Shown: positions 17,881 through 26,485 of the stretch, piece after piece | Numbering within the stretch: the first letter of the stretch is position 1 | Layout: every line of letters begins with the position of its first letter | Source of the DNA: CALEMW01 sp964343835 | Lineage (GTDB): Bacteria; Krumholzibacteriota; Krumholzibacteriia; LZORAL124-64-63 | DNA: 64,000 nucleotides | Reading direction: 5' to 3' | Assembly: GCA_964343835.1 (NCBI GenBank) | Contig: CAYFKR010000002.1 | Span: 124,001-188,000, forward strand | Position numbers and translations under genes: made by a program | Notes under the pieces: model-generated | The model's input: only the letters and a program-made list of their open reading frames with translations | What the model was told of the DNA's origin: nothing | The model's database searches: none

Positions 17881-20800
17881 TCACGATTCAACCGGTGCGC
17901 GATCCAACGCGCCCTCTCCCGTCTCCTTCGTCATTCCGAAGATACGCTTGAGATCCTCCAGAACCAAGTATCCGACGGGCACGATCACCAGGGTGATGAC
18001 CGTGGCGAACAGCACGCCGAAGCCCAGGCTCACGGCCATGGGGATCAGGAAGCGGGCCTGCATGCTCTTCTCCAGCAGCATGGGGGTCAGGCCGGCGAAG
18101 GTGGTCAGGGACGTCAGCACGATGGGCCGGAAGCGGCGCACGCCGCTCATGAGCACCGCATCGCGGGGATCCAGGCCGTCGCGCCGGGCCCGGTTGATGA
18201 AGTCCACCATGATCAGCGAATCGTTCACCACCACGCCGGTCAGGGCCACCACGCCGAACATGCTCAGCAGGGTCAGGTCCATGCCCATGACCACGTGACC
18301 GAGCACCGCGCCGAGCAGCCCGTAGGGGATGGCCGACATGATGATCAGGGGCTGGGCGTACGACCGGAAGAGCACCGCCAGCAGGGCGTAGATGGCCAGC
18401 ATGGCGATCAGGAAGCCGCGCTTGAGGCTCTCCATGGACTCCATGCGATCGCGCTCCTCCCCCTCGAAGCTCACGTGCAGGCCGGGGAAGTCGGTGAGCA
18501 AGGCCGGGATCGTCTCGATCTGGAGGTCGGCCAACACCTCCGACGCATTGGTGACCTTCTGGTCGATGTCGGCGGTGACGTTGACCACGCGGCGGCGGTC
18601 CTGGCGGCTGATGGACGCGTAGCCGCGCCCCTCCTCCACCCGGGCCACCTGCGAGAACGGCACCTCGGCGCCCTCGGGCGTGCGGATGCGCATGGCGTCG
18701 AGGTCGCCCAGGGAACGGCGCTCGTCGCGGGGGTAGCGCACCATCACGCGAACGTCGTCGCGGCCGCGCTGAATGCGCAGGGCCTCGTCGCCGTAGAAGC
18801 CCTGGCGCACCTGGCGGGCCAGGTCCTGGAGGGTGAGGCCCAGGGTGCGGGCCTCGGGCAGCAGGCTCAGCTTGAGCTCCTGCTTGCCCTCCTCGTAGGA
18901 GTCGTCGATGTCCTGGACGCCGGGATAGTCGCGCAGGGCGACCTTCAGGCGCTCGGCGGCGACCGCCAGCATCTCCGTGTCCTCGGCCGAGAGCTGGGCC
19001 TGGACCGCGGCGCTGCCGTGGAAGAGGTTGGCCGTGAACCGGGCCGCCTTGGCGCCGGGGATCGGGCCGGTGAGCTCGCGCCAGCGCTTGACGAGGTCGT
19101 TGCTGGGGATGCCGCGATCCTCGGCCTTCAGCAGCTCCACGTTGACCTCGGCCTTGTGGGCGCCGGCGAAGGAGGTCTCGACGGACGTGCCCGGCCGGCT
19201 CGATCCCATGCCGCCGCGGGGCTGGAAGCCGACGACGGAAAAGGCATGCACGAAGACCGGATCCGCCCCTTCGGGCCGCCCGGCCTCCACCTCGTCGCGC
19301 AGGCGCTCCAGGGCGTCCTCCACCTGCCGCACCACGGCCTCGGTCTCGGCCACGGTGGTGCCGGCGGGCATGTCGATGACCGCCAGCATGTTGTCGGCGT
19401 CGATCTTGGGCATGAAAGTGAAGCGGATGTGCCCGCCGGCCACGAACCCGACCATCAGCACCAGGGCCGCCACGCCGGCGGCCACCACCACGGCGCGGTG
19501 GTTGGCGGCGTAGGCCAGGGTGGGCCGGTAGCTGCGCTCGATGAAGAACTCGAAAGCCCGGGCGAAGCGGCTCTGGAGGGCGAAGATGCCGCGCCCGCCG
19601 GTGCTCTTGATGCTCGCCATGGGGATGGTCGACAGGTGCGCCGGCAGGATCAGCAGCGACTCCACCAGCGACACGATCAGCACCGCGATGACCACGATGG
19701 GCACCTGGCCCATGAACTTGCCCATCATGCCCTCGACGTTGGCCAGGGGCAGGAACGCGAACACCGTCGTGGCGATGGCGATGACCACGGGGCTGGCCAC
19801 CTCGCGCACGCCGTCGATGGCGCCGTGCATGCGGTCCTTCCCCATCTGCCGGTGGGTGTAGATGTTCTCGCCCACCACGATGGCGTCGTCCACCACCATG
19901 CCCAGCACCACGATGAAGGCGAACATGGAGATCATGTTGAGCGATGCGCCCCAGCCCGGGATGAGCCAGAAGCCGCCCAGGAACGAGATGGGGATGCCCA
20001 GGGCCACCCAGAACGCCAGCCGCGGCTGCAGGAACAGCGCCAGGCACAGGAACACCAGCAGCAGGCCGATGCCGCCGTTGCGCAGCATGAGGTTCATGCG
20101 GCCCTTGTAGATCTCGGAGCGGTCGGCCCACACGGCCATCTCCACGCCCTCGGGCAGGGTGTGGGCGTGCTCGTCCACGTACGCCTTCACGGCGTCGGTG
20201 ACCTCCAGGATGGCCTGGTCCGCCACGCGGAACACCGAGACCATGGCGGCGGGACGGCCGTCGAAGCGCGAGCGGGTGTCCACGTCCTCGAAGGCGTCGC
20301 GCACCTCGGCCACCTGGCCCAAGGTCAGGCGGGTGCCGTCGGGGGCGGTGCGCACCACGATGCCGGCGAACTCGTCGCCGGTGTAGCGCTGGCCCTTGGT
20401 GCGGATCAGGATCTCGCCGGCGTCGGTCTTGACGCTGCCGCCGGGCAGGTCCAGGCTGCCGCGGCGCACGGCGGCGGTGACCTCGTCGAAGCTCAGGCCG
20501 TAGCGGCGCAGGGCCGACTCCGCGACCTCGATGGAGATCTCGTACGGACGCGTGCCCACCAGGCTGGCCTGGGTGATGCCGGGGTCGGTGAGCAGGTCGT
20601 CGCGCACGCGCTCGGCCAGCTCCTTGAGGGTGCGCTCCTCCACGTCGCCGTAGACCACCACGTCGATGGCCTGCTCCGTGGACTCCAGGAGGTTGATGAC
20701 GGGCTTCTCCGTCTCCTCCGGGAAGGTGATGATGCGGTCCACGGCCTGCTTGATCTCGTCCAGCACGTCGCGGGCCTCCGCGTCGGTGGCGATCTCGGCG

Positions 20801-21078
20801 GTGACCACGCCGGAGTTCTCCACGGCGGTCGAGGTGATCTTCTTGATGCCCTCGATGCCCTGGATGGCCTCCTCCACCCGCAGGCAGACGCCCTCCTCCA
20901 CCTCCTCCGGGCTGGCGCCGCGGTAGGGCACCTGCACCGAGACCATGTCCAGCTCCACCTGGGGGAAGACCTCCTGGCGGATGGACAGGGCGGTCATGAC
21001 GCCCGCGATCATGATGAAGGCCATCAACAGGTTGGCCGCCACGTGGTTCTTCGTGAACCAGTCGAGGAGTCCGTTCAC
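17881..21078 (-). CDS. RND-family efflux permease (AcrB/HAE1 type)
   Basis: The 1065-residue inner-membrane pump has the RND architecture: a first helix at about residues 10-30, a porter loop, a helix bundle near residues 330-480, a second porter loop and a final bundle. The helix-4 signature GMVVDDAIVVGENIY supplies the paired proton-relay aspartates. SPEEVEEGV and AIPYGLLGA segments are also typical. It exports small hydrophobic compounds with a fusion protein and an outer-membrane factor. The start is a GTG at 21078 overlapping the fusion-protein stop as GTGA, so translation is coupled. It is the last gene of the tetR-OMF-MFP-RND operon. The substrate is not predictable from sequence. Confidence 0.93.
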   Translation of the reverse strand: MNGLLDWFTKNHVAANLLMAFIMIAGVMTALSIRQEVFPQVELDMVSVQVPYRGASPEEVEEGVCLRVEEAIQGIEGIKKITSTAVENSGVVTAEIATDAEARDVLDEIKQAVDRIITFPEETEKPVINLLESTEQAIDVVVYGDVEERTLKELAERVRDDLLTDPGITQASLVGTRPYEISIEVAESALRRYGLSFDEVTAAVRRGSLDLPGGSVKTDAGEILIRTKGQRYTGDEFAGIVVRTAPDGTRLTLGQVAEVRDAFEDVDTRSRFDGRPAAMVSVFRVADQAILEVTDAVKAYVDEHAHTLPEGVEMAVWADRSEIYKGRMNLMLRNGGIGLLLVFLCLALFLQPRLAFWVALGIPISFLGGFWLIPGWGASLNMISMFAFIVVLGMVVDDAIVVGENIYTHRQMGKDRMHGAIDGVREVASPVVIAIATTVFAFLPLANVEGMMGKFMGQVPIVVIAVLIVSLVESLLILPAHLSTIPMASIKSTGGRGIFALQSRFARAFEFFIERSYRPTLAYAANHRAVVVAAGVAALVLMVGFVAGGHIRFTFMPKIDADNMLAVIDMPAGTTVAETEAVVRQVEDALERLRDEVEAGRPEGADPVFVHAFSVVGFQPRGGMGSSRPGTSVETSFAGAHKAEVNVELLKAEDRGIPSNDLVKRWRELTGPIPGAKAARFTANLFHGSAAVQAQLSAEDTEMLAVAAERLKVALRDYPGVQDIDDSYEEGKQELKLSLLPEARTLGLTLQDLARQVRQGFYGDEALRIQRGRDDVRVMVRYPRDERRSLGDLDAMRIRTPEGAEVPFSQVARVEEGRGYASISRQDRRRVVNVTADIDQKVTNASEVLADLQIETIPALLTDFPGLHVSFEGEERDRMESMESLKRGFLIAMLAIYALLAVLFRSYAQPLIIMSAIPYGLLGAVLGHVVMGMDLTLLSMFGVVALTGVVVNDSLIMVDFINRARRDGLDPRDAVLMSGVRRFRPIVLTSLTTFAGLTPMLLEKSMQARFLIPMAVSLGFGVLFATVITLVIVPVGYLVLEDLKRIFGMTKETGEGALDRAPVES

Positions 21079-22292
21079 GAGCCACCTCCCGCGGCGGCTC
21101 CCGCACCACCGGCGCCGGGGCCGGGACGTCCGGCCACGCGCACGATCATGCCGTCGCTCACGATGTCGAGCTGGGAGACCACGACCTCGTCACCGGGAGC
21201 CAGGCCCGCGGACACGATGGCGGTCTCACCCTCGGCGCGGACCACGTCCACGTCGCGGATGCGCAGGCGTCCCTCGGCGTCGACGATCCACACGCGGTCG
21301 CCGGCGCGGACCGCCGACCGCGGCAGCGACAGCATCCCGTCGAGGGCGTGGCCGTCGATGCGGACCTCCACGTACAGGCCGTCGATCAGGCCGGGGCGAT
21401 CCCCGTCGGGCAGATAGGCGTCCTCGACGGCGACCACCGCATCCACCAGGCGCGTGCGCTCGTCCAGGGCGCTGGAGAGGCGCACCACGCGGCCGCGCCA
21501 CACGTGCTCGCGGCCGGCGAACGAGGCCGCCAGCTCGGCGCCGGCGCCGCCAGTGCCGTCGGGGGCCGGGGCGTCGAAGAAGGCCAGGTCGGCGTCCTGC
21601 AGGGGCACCGAGACCTCGGCCACGTCGGTGGCGTAGATGGTGGCCACGGGGTTGCCGGCGCGGATGTACTGGCCGGCGTCCACCGACTCGTCCACCACGC
21701 GGCCGTCGAAGGGGGCGCGCAGGGTGCAGCGGTCCAGGTTCAGTTCAGCCTGGGCGAGGGCGGCCTCGGCCGACGCCAGTTCGGCCTGCGCCAGCTCCAG
21801 CTGGGGACCGTGGAGCACCAGCGGGTTGGGCCTCACGCGCACCGTCCCGCCCTGCTCCTCCTGCACCCGCTCCCACTCGCGCCGCGCGATCTGCGCCTCC
21901 TGTTCGGCGGTGGCCAGGTTCAGGCGCTGGCGCGCGACCTGGGCCCGGGCCGATTCCACGGCCAGGCGGTAGTCGGCGTCGTCCACGCGGAGCAGCACGT
22001 CGCCCTCGGCGAAGGAGCCGCCGGCCTGCAGGCTCGGCGGCGTCTCCACCACCACGCCGGAGACCTGGGGCACCAGGGTGATGCGGCGACGGGCCGTCAC
22101 CGCGCCGTGCCCCTCGACCCGGACCACCGGGACGTCGTCGGTGACGCGGTGGACGTTGACCACCGGGTGCCGGGTCATGGCGGGGCGCTTGGGAGCCGAC
22201 GGGCGCATCTTCATCATCGCCACCGCACCCAGCACGCCCACCACCAGGATCAGCAGGGGCAGCACGCCCTTGGGAAGTCTCGTTGCGCTCAT
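21075..22292 (-). CDS. RND efflux periplasmic membrane-fusion protein
   Basis: The 405-residue HlyD/AcrA-type adaptor has an N-terminal membrane anchor (residues 9-27). The lipoyl half-motif VPQVSGVV is followed by a coiled-coil hairpin (about residues 105-190, rich in Ala/Glu/Gln) and the second lipoyl half APFDGRVVDESVDAGQYI. Beta-barrel and membrane-proximal domains follow, ending in a Gly/Ala-rich tail. It links the inner-membrane pump to the outer-membrane channel. The ATG at 22292 follows GAGAGGACC and overlaps the preceding stop as ATGA; its own stop overlaps the pump GTG. Longer upstream frames lie inside the outer-membrane factor gene and were discarded. Confidence 0.92.
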   Translation of the reverse strand: MSATRLPKGVLPLLILVVGVLGAVAMMKMRPSAPKRPAMTRHPVVNVHRVTDDVPVVRVEGHGAVTARRRITLVPQVSGVVVETPPSLQAGGSFAEGDVLLRVDDADYRLAVESARAQVARQRLNLATAEQEAQIARREWERVQEEQGGTVRVRPNPLVLHGPQLELAQAELASAEAALAQAELNLDRCTLRAPFDGRVVDESVDAGQYIRAGNPVATIYATDVAEVSVPLQDADLAFFDAPAPDGTGGAGAELAASFAGREHVWRGRVVRLSSALDERTRLVDAVVAVEDAYLPDGDRPGLIDGLYVEVRIDGHALDGMLSLPRSAVRAGDRVWIVDAEGRLRIRDVDVVRAEGETAIVSAGLAPGDEVVVSQLDIVSDGMIVRVAGRPGPGAGGAGAAAGGGS

Positions 22293-23725
22293 CGGTGGTC
22301 CTCTCCGTTCTCGGTCTCGTCCCAGGAGCCGCCCAGGGACTGGATCAGGTTCACGCGGGCGGCCCGCCAGGCCTGCTCGGTGCGGAGCAGGTCGCTCTCG
22401 GTCTGCAGCAGGCGACGCTGGGCGTCGAGTAGCTGCAGGTAGGTGTCCAGGCCCTGGACGTAGCGCTCGTCGGCCACCTCCAGGGCGCGCCGGGCGTGGA
22501 CCGCGGCGGCGCGCAGGGCCTCGCGGCGGTCGTGCTGGCGGCGGTCGGCATCCAGGGCCGACTCCACGTCGCGGAAGGCCCGCAGCACCGTGCCCACGTA
22601 CGCCGAGGCAGCTTGCTCGCGACGGGCCTCGGCCACGCCCACCTGGGCCTTGCGGGCGCCGCGGTTCAGCAGGGGCATGGCCAGGCCGCCCACCAGGGAC
22701 CACACCGACGCGCCGTCGGTGAACAGGTCGCCCTGTTCGGGGGTCGACCAGCCCTTGCTGCCGCTCAGGGTGAGGCGCGGGAAAAGGTCGGCGCGGGCCG
22801 CTCCCTCGCGGGCATGGGCGCCCAGCAGGGCCATCTCGGCGGCGATCACGTCGGGCCGCCGTTCCATCAGGTCCGAAGGGACGCCGACGGGCACGGGCGG
22901 CAGGGCGGGCAAGGCGGCCAGGGAGGCACCGCCCACGTCCACGGCCCCGGCTGGGTAACGCCCCAGCAACAGCTCGAGGCGGCGCCGGGCTTCGGCCAGC
23001 TCCTGTTCGCGGGCCGCCTGGGCCGCCTCGGCCGACGCCACGTTCTGGCGGGCCTGGTGCACATCCAGCGACGGCCTCACGCCGGCCTCGTAGCGGTCGG
23101 TCACCATGCGTTCGCTGTCGCGGTAGGTGGCCAGGGTGCGGGCGCCGAGATCGCGCTGCTCCTCGAGCTGCCGGACCTCGAGCCAGACGCGGACCACGTC
23201 GGCCACGAGCCCCTGGCGCACGGCGCGCCGGTCGGCTTCACGGGCCATGAGGTCGGTCCAGGCCGCCCGTCGCGTGGACGACAGCCGGCCCCACAGGTCC
23301 AGCTCCCACGCCGCCTGGGCGCTCACGTCCCACATGGTCGAGAGGATGGTGCGCGGGATGCCCATGCCGGCCAGGTTGCGCTGGCTGCGGGTCCAGGTCC
23401 CCCCCACCTCCACCGACGGCAGCCGGTTCCAGTTCTGGCCGTCGAGGGTGGCGCGGGCCTCCAGCACCCGGGCCGCCGCCGACGCCAGGTCGGGACTGGC
23501 GGTCAGGGCTTCGTCCACCAGGGCGTCCAGCTCCGGGGAGCCGAAGGCGCGCCACCACTGGTGGTCGGCGCCTGGCTCGCCGACCGGAAGGCCGGATTCC
23601 GGCGTGGCGGCGTAGGCCGTCACGTCGGGCGCGGCCGCCGGCCGTTCGTAGGGCGGATTCAGGGAACATCCCGCCAGGGCGGCGATGGCCGCCGCCGCGG
23701 CGAGGGCACGGAGGGTCGTGGTCAC
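22289..23725 (-). CDS. TolC/NodT-family outer-membrane efflux lipoprotein
   Basis: The 478-residue protein starts at a GTG at 23725. Its lipoprotein signal ends LAALAGC (Cys20 lipidated), followed by the NPPYERP segment typical of NodT/OprM-type outer-membrane factors. Two long helical repeat domains follow, with MERRPDVIAAEMAL and PLLNRGARKAQV motifs, the usual duplicated OEP structure. It forms the trimeric exit duct of the RND system. The start codon overlaps the TetR stop (GTGA) and the stop overlaps the adaptor ATG (ATGA), so the four genes form one tightly coupled operon. Confidence 0.92.
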   Translation of the reverse strand: MTTTLRALAAAAAIAALAGCSLNPPYERPAAAPDVTAYAATPESGLPVGEPGADHQWWRAFGSPELDALVDEALTASPDLASAAARVLEARATLDGQNWNRLPSVEVGGTWTRSQRNLAGMGIPRTILSTMWDVSAQAAWELDLWGRLSSTRRAAWTDLMAREADRRAVRQGLVADVVRVWLEVRQLEEQRDLGARTLATYRDSERMVTDRYEAGVRPSLDVHQARQNVASAEAAQAAREQELAEARRRLELLLGRYPAGAVDVGGASLAALPALPPVPVGVPSDLMERRPDVIAAEMALLGAHAREGAARADLFPRLTLSGSKGWSTPEQGDLFTDGASVWSLVGGLAMPLLNRGARKAQVGVAEARREQAASAYVGTVLRAFRDVESALDADRRQHDRREALRAAAVHARRALEVADERYVQGLDTYLQLLDAQRRLLQTESDLLRTEQAWRAARVNLIQSLGGSWDETENGEDHR

Positions 23726-24405
23726 GCCTCCGCCTCCTTCCGCATGGCCTCGGCCCCCGCCACCGCGAAGCGGGTGACGTGGTCGATGACCGTGGTGATG
23801 TAGGTTTCGAGATCGTCGGCGATGGCGGGCAGCGGTGCGCAGCCGTCGCATTCGATCTCCTGGTGGGCCTTCATGTTGTGCCAGTTCATGGCGAAGTAGA
23901 TGACCTGCCCGATGACACTGCCCATCAGCAGCTGGTGCTCGCGGGGGCCCAGCTCGGGAAGGAGCTCCGCCATCAGGGCCCCGATCCGTTCCCGCACGGG
24001 CTGGATCAGGCCACGGACGACGACTTGGGCGCCCTGGCGCGGGTCGCTCATCTCACGCGACAGGATCCGCAGGCCGCGGGCTCCTCCCGGGCCGCGGAGG
24101 GCGTCGTCGAGATGGGTGCAGATGAACGAGCGGAACAGGAGCTCCAGTCGCGCAGCGGGATCGTGTGCCGACTCCGCTTCCACTCGATCGAGCCCCGCCA
24201 GCAGCATGTCCCGCTTCGGCAGCACGCGACGCTCCAGCACCGCGTGGTACAGGCTCTCCTTGCCCTGGAAGTGGTAGTTCACGGCGGCCACGTTGGCCTC
24301 GGCGGCGGCGGCGATCTCGCGCACCGACACGCCTTCGAAGCCCCGTTCGGAGAACAGGCGCTCCGCCTCGTCCAGCAGTCGTTCGCGGGTGGTGGTCTCG
24401 GTCAT
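23722..24405 (-). CDS. TetR-family repressor heading the RND operon
   Basis: The 227-residue regulator has a TetR helix-turn-helix at residues 8-52, with RLLDEAERLFSERGFEGVSV and VAAVNYHFQGKESLYHAVL. This is followed by a helical ligand domain of the CecR/YbiH type (C-terminal domain DUF1956-like, judged by the LELLFRSF layout). The ATG at 24405 has AGGAGG seven bases upstream. Being first in the operon it probably represses its own transcript and thereby the pump until a ligand binds. A near-palindromic A+T-rich site lies just upstream. The ligand is unknown. Confidence 0.88.
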   Translation of the reverse strand: MTETTTRERLLDEAERLFSERGFEGVSVREIAAAAEANVAAVNYHFQGKESLYHAVLERRVLPKRDMLLAGLDRVEAESAHDPAARLELLFRSFICTHLDDALRGPGGARGLRILSREMSDPRQGAQVVVRGLIQPVRERIGALMAELLPELGPREHQLLMGSVIGQVIYFAMNWHNMKAHQEIECDGCAPLPAIADDLETYITTVIDHVTRFAVAGAEAMRKEAEA

Positions 24406-24427
24406 GGATTCCTCCGGGCTCGGTTCG

Positions 24428-24451
24428 AACATATGATTAAAACATACGTTT
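24428..24451 (-). promoter_or_regulatory. Candidate operator of the TetR-RND operon
   Basis: An A+T-rich block 23-46 bases before the tetR start carries two TATGTT half-sites on the coding strand, one inside the near-palindrome AAACGTATGTTT and one inside CATATG. Its position just upstream of the ribosome site suits autorepression. Confidence 0.45.
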
Positions 24452-24475
24452 GAATGAGTCAAGCCCGCAGACAAG

Positions 24476-24506
24476 AAAACCCCGAACGCCTTGCGGCGCA
24501 ACGGGG
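24476..24506 (-). terminator. Rho-independent terminator of the deaminase transcript
   Basis: On the minus strand CCCCG and CGGGG enclose an inner GCGCC/GGCGT stem with a GCAA loop, followed directly by TTTT. It begins at the deaminase stop codon. Confidence 0.75.
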
Positions 24507-24989
24507 TCAGTCCTGCTCGCGATATTCCAGGGTATCGTCGCGGACGGCCACGAGATCCACACCGGCTGCCTCGAACATGGCCCGCGTCTCGTCGGCGGCT
24601 TGGTAGCGGTAGGCGCACACCACCCGCACGATGCCGCAGTTGATGATGAGCATGGCGCAGGCCCGGCAGGGCTCCATGGTGCAGTAGAGGGTGGCGCCCT
24701 CGAGGGAGGTGCCGAAGCGGGCGGCCTGGCACAGGGCGTTCTGCTCGGCGTGGATGGTGCGCATGCAGTGGCGTCGGCGGGATCCGTCGGCGTCCTCGAC
24801 GGTCTTCAGCAGGTGGCCGGCCTCGTCGCAGTGAGGCAGTCCGGCGGGCGATCCCACGTAGCCGGTGGCGACGATGCGCTTGTCCTTGACGATCACGCAG
24901 CCGCTGCGGCCGCGGTCGCAGGTGGCGCGCTGGGCCACCTCGTGCACCAGGCCCAGGAAGTAGTCGTCCCAGCTCGGTCGGCCGCCCAT
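24507..24989 (-). CDS. dCMP deaminase / ComEB-like zinc deaminase
   Basis: The 160-residue protein belongs to the cytidine/deoxycytidylate deaminase family. HAEQNA (His80, Glu82) and PCRAC (Cys108, Cys111) supply the zinc ligands and the catalytic glutamate. The long insert with HCDEAGH and RRRHCMRTIHAE is typical of dCMP deaminases, which hydrolyse dCMP to dUMP for thymidylate synthesis. The true start is the ATG at 24989; a longer frame that reads back through the sulfatase gene is spurious. The stop and start codons of the two genes overlap by one base (TGATG), so they are co-translated, although no functional link is obvious. Confidence 0.88.
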   Translation of the reverse strand: MGGRPSWDDYFLGLVHEVAQRATCDRGRSGCVIVKDKRIVATGYVGSPAGLPHCDEAGHLLKTVEDADGSRRRHCMRTIHAEQNALCQAARFGTSLEGATLYCTMEPCRACAMLIINCGIVRVVCAYRYQAADETRAMFEAAGVDLVAVRDDTLEYREQD

Positions 24990-26362
24990 CACATGTACCC
25001 CAGGTCCTTCATCTCCTGCTCGATGCGCGCGCGGGCCGCGGCGTCGAGGTCGGACATGGTGGACAGGCCCAGGTCGGGGGCCGGCGACGCGAGGTGGGCG
25101 TCGAGCAGGGCGGAGAGTTCGCCGCGGAGGCTTCGGTCGGAAGCGAGGTTGCGGGTCTCGGCGGGGTCGGCGGCCAGGTCGTAGACCTCGTCGGCCAGTT
25201 CGCCCATGAGCAGCATCTTGGCCATCAGCCGGAGGCGCTTGGCGAATCCGTGCTGGGGGATGATGCGGCGGCGGATCAGCTTGCGGTCGCCGTGGCGGAC
25301 GGCGGCCTTGAACTCCCCCACGCAGAAGACCGGGGGCGGGTCGGACTCGTCCAGCAGATCGAGGGAGGACCAGGCCTCGGGCAGTCCTTCGGCGCCGGCG
25401 AGCTTCAGCAGCCAGGGCCAGAGCTGCACGTGGCCGGCGGGGCTGGCGATGCGCCGGCCGGCGGGCACGCCGGGACCGCGCACCAGGCCCACGGTGCGGA
25501 TGGTGTCCTCGTAGAGGTGGATGCCGGCGTGGGCCAGGTGGCCGTGGCCCATGAGCTCCTCGCCGTGGTCGGAGATCACGCAGACGAGGGTGTCGTCGGC
25601 GAGGTCGAGGGCGTCGAGGACGTCCAGGACGCGGCCCACCTCGAGGTCGTTGTAGTAGACCGAGTCGTCGTAGCGGTCGACGATCCACTGCAGGGTACGG
25701 TCGTCCAGCTTCCTCCTGCCGCGGTCCACCGACTCGATGAAGCGGAACATGGCCCCGCCTCCCCCGCCGTGCTCGTTGGAGATGCGTTCCTCATGCTGGG
25801 GGAACAGCAGACGCGCCACGTCAGGGTCGACGTCTCCGTCGGGCACGTCGCCGAAGCGGTGGGCGTGCTCGTCGGGCAGGCGGTAGGGCATGTGGGGGCC
25901 GTCGTAGTGCAGGAAGAGGGCGAAGGGGCCCTCGCGGCCGTTGGCTTCGAGCCACTCCACGGCGGAGTCGCTGACGGCACGGGGCAGGTCCTTGGCGAAG
26001 TCGAAGCTGCGGGTGTCGGTGACCGCTTCCAGCTCGCCCCACACGCGGCCGAGCAGACGGTTGAAGAAGCGGAACGTGACCGCGCCGCCGGTACATACGC
26101 CGTTGGCCTTCAGGCAGTCGAACACGGGCGAGGCCTGGGCCTGGGCGGCGAAGTGGAAGACGCCGTGGTGGTTCGGGTAGAGGCCCGTGAACAGCGACGT
26201 GAAGGCGGGGGCGGTGAAGTTGGAGGACGACCACAGGGCGTCGAAGGCCGCGCCGTCGGCGGCGAGGGCGTCGAGCCGGGGGCTCGTCGGGCGGCCGTAG
26301 CCGTAGCAGCCCAGGTGGTCGGGGCGCTGGGTGTCGATGGCGATCAGGACGATGTTGCGCAC
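24989..26362 (-). CDS. Sulfatase-fold hydrolase with Thr at the nucleophile position
   Basis: The 457-residue cytoplasmic protein has the alkaline-phosphatase/sulfatase fold. IVLIAIDTQRPDHLGCYGYG carries the metal-binding Asp (residue 10), FLHYDGPHMPY lies in the middle, and VISDHGEELMGHGHLAHAG supplies the second metal and phosphate site. In place of the sulfatase C/S-x-P-S-R motif it reads TAPAFTSLFTG (Thr50). Formylglycine therefore cannot form, and Thr is the likely nucleophile, as in phosphonate or phosphoglycerol hydrolases of this superfamily. It is thus better viewed as a phosphoesterase-type enzyme than as a sulfatase. It has no signal peptide and overlaps the deaminase gene. The substrate is unknown. 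Confidence 0.82.
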   Translation of the reverse strand: MRNIVLIAIDTQRPDHLGCYGYGRPTSPRLDALAADGAAFDALWSSSNFTAPAFTSLFTGLYPNHHGVFHFAAQAQASPVFDCLKANGVCTGGAVTFRFFNRLLGRVWGELEAVTDTRSFDFAKDLPRAVSDSAVEWLEANGREGPFALFLHYDGPHMPYRLPDEHAHRFGDVPDGDVDPDVARLLFPQHEERISNEHGGGGGAMFRFIESVDRGRRKLDDRTLQWIVDRYDDSVYYNDLEVGRVLDVLDALDLADDTLVCVISDHGEELMGHGHLAHAGIHLYEDTIRTVGLVRGPGVPAGRRIASPAGHVQLWPWLLKLAGAEGLPEAWSSLDLLDESDPPPVFCVGEFKAAVRHGDRKLIRRRIIPQHGFAKRLRLMAKMLLMGELADEVYDLAADPAETRNLASDRSLRGELSALLDAHLASPAPDLGLSTMSDLDAAARARIEQEMKDLGYM

Positions 26363-26426
26363 GGGCTCCTCCTCGGGTCGGCATCATGCCACAGGGCGCG
26401 CCGGGCGGGAAGGGTCGATGGGCATG

Positions 26427-26455
26427 AAAAAGGCCCCGGGGTCTCCCCCGGGGCC
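26427..26455 (-). terminator. Rho-independent terminator of the secreted OB-fold gene
   Basis: A perfect 10-base-pair stem GGCCCCGGGG with a 4-base loop is followed on the minus strand by TTTTT. It lies 31 bases after the stop codon at 26486. Confidence 0.85.
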
Positions 26456-26485
26456 CTTCCGTTCATGGCGGTGTCCGCGGACTCG

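Noticed and set aside
17694..17891. A 65-residue gene ending at the TGA of the HesB-like protein
   Set aside because: It is the N-terminal half of the HesB-like selenoprotein plus an unrelated upstream extension without a ribosome site.
17563..21417. A 1284-codon plus-strand open frame opposite the RND permease
   Set aside because: Low-complexity composition and no motif; the minus-strand RND protein carries all family signatures.
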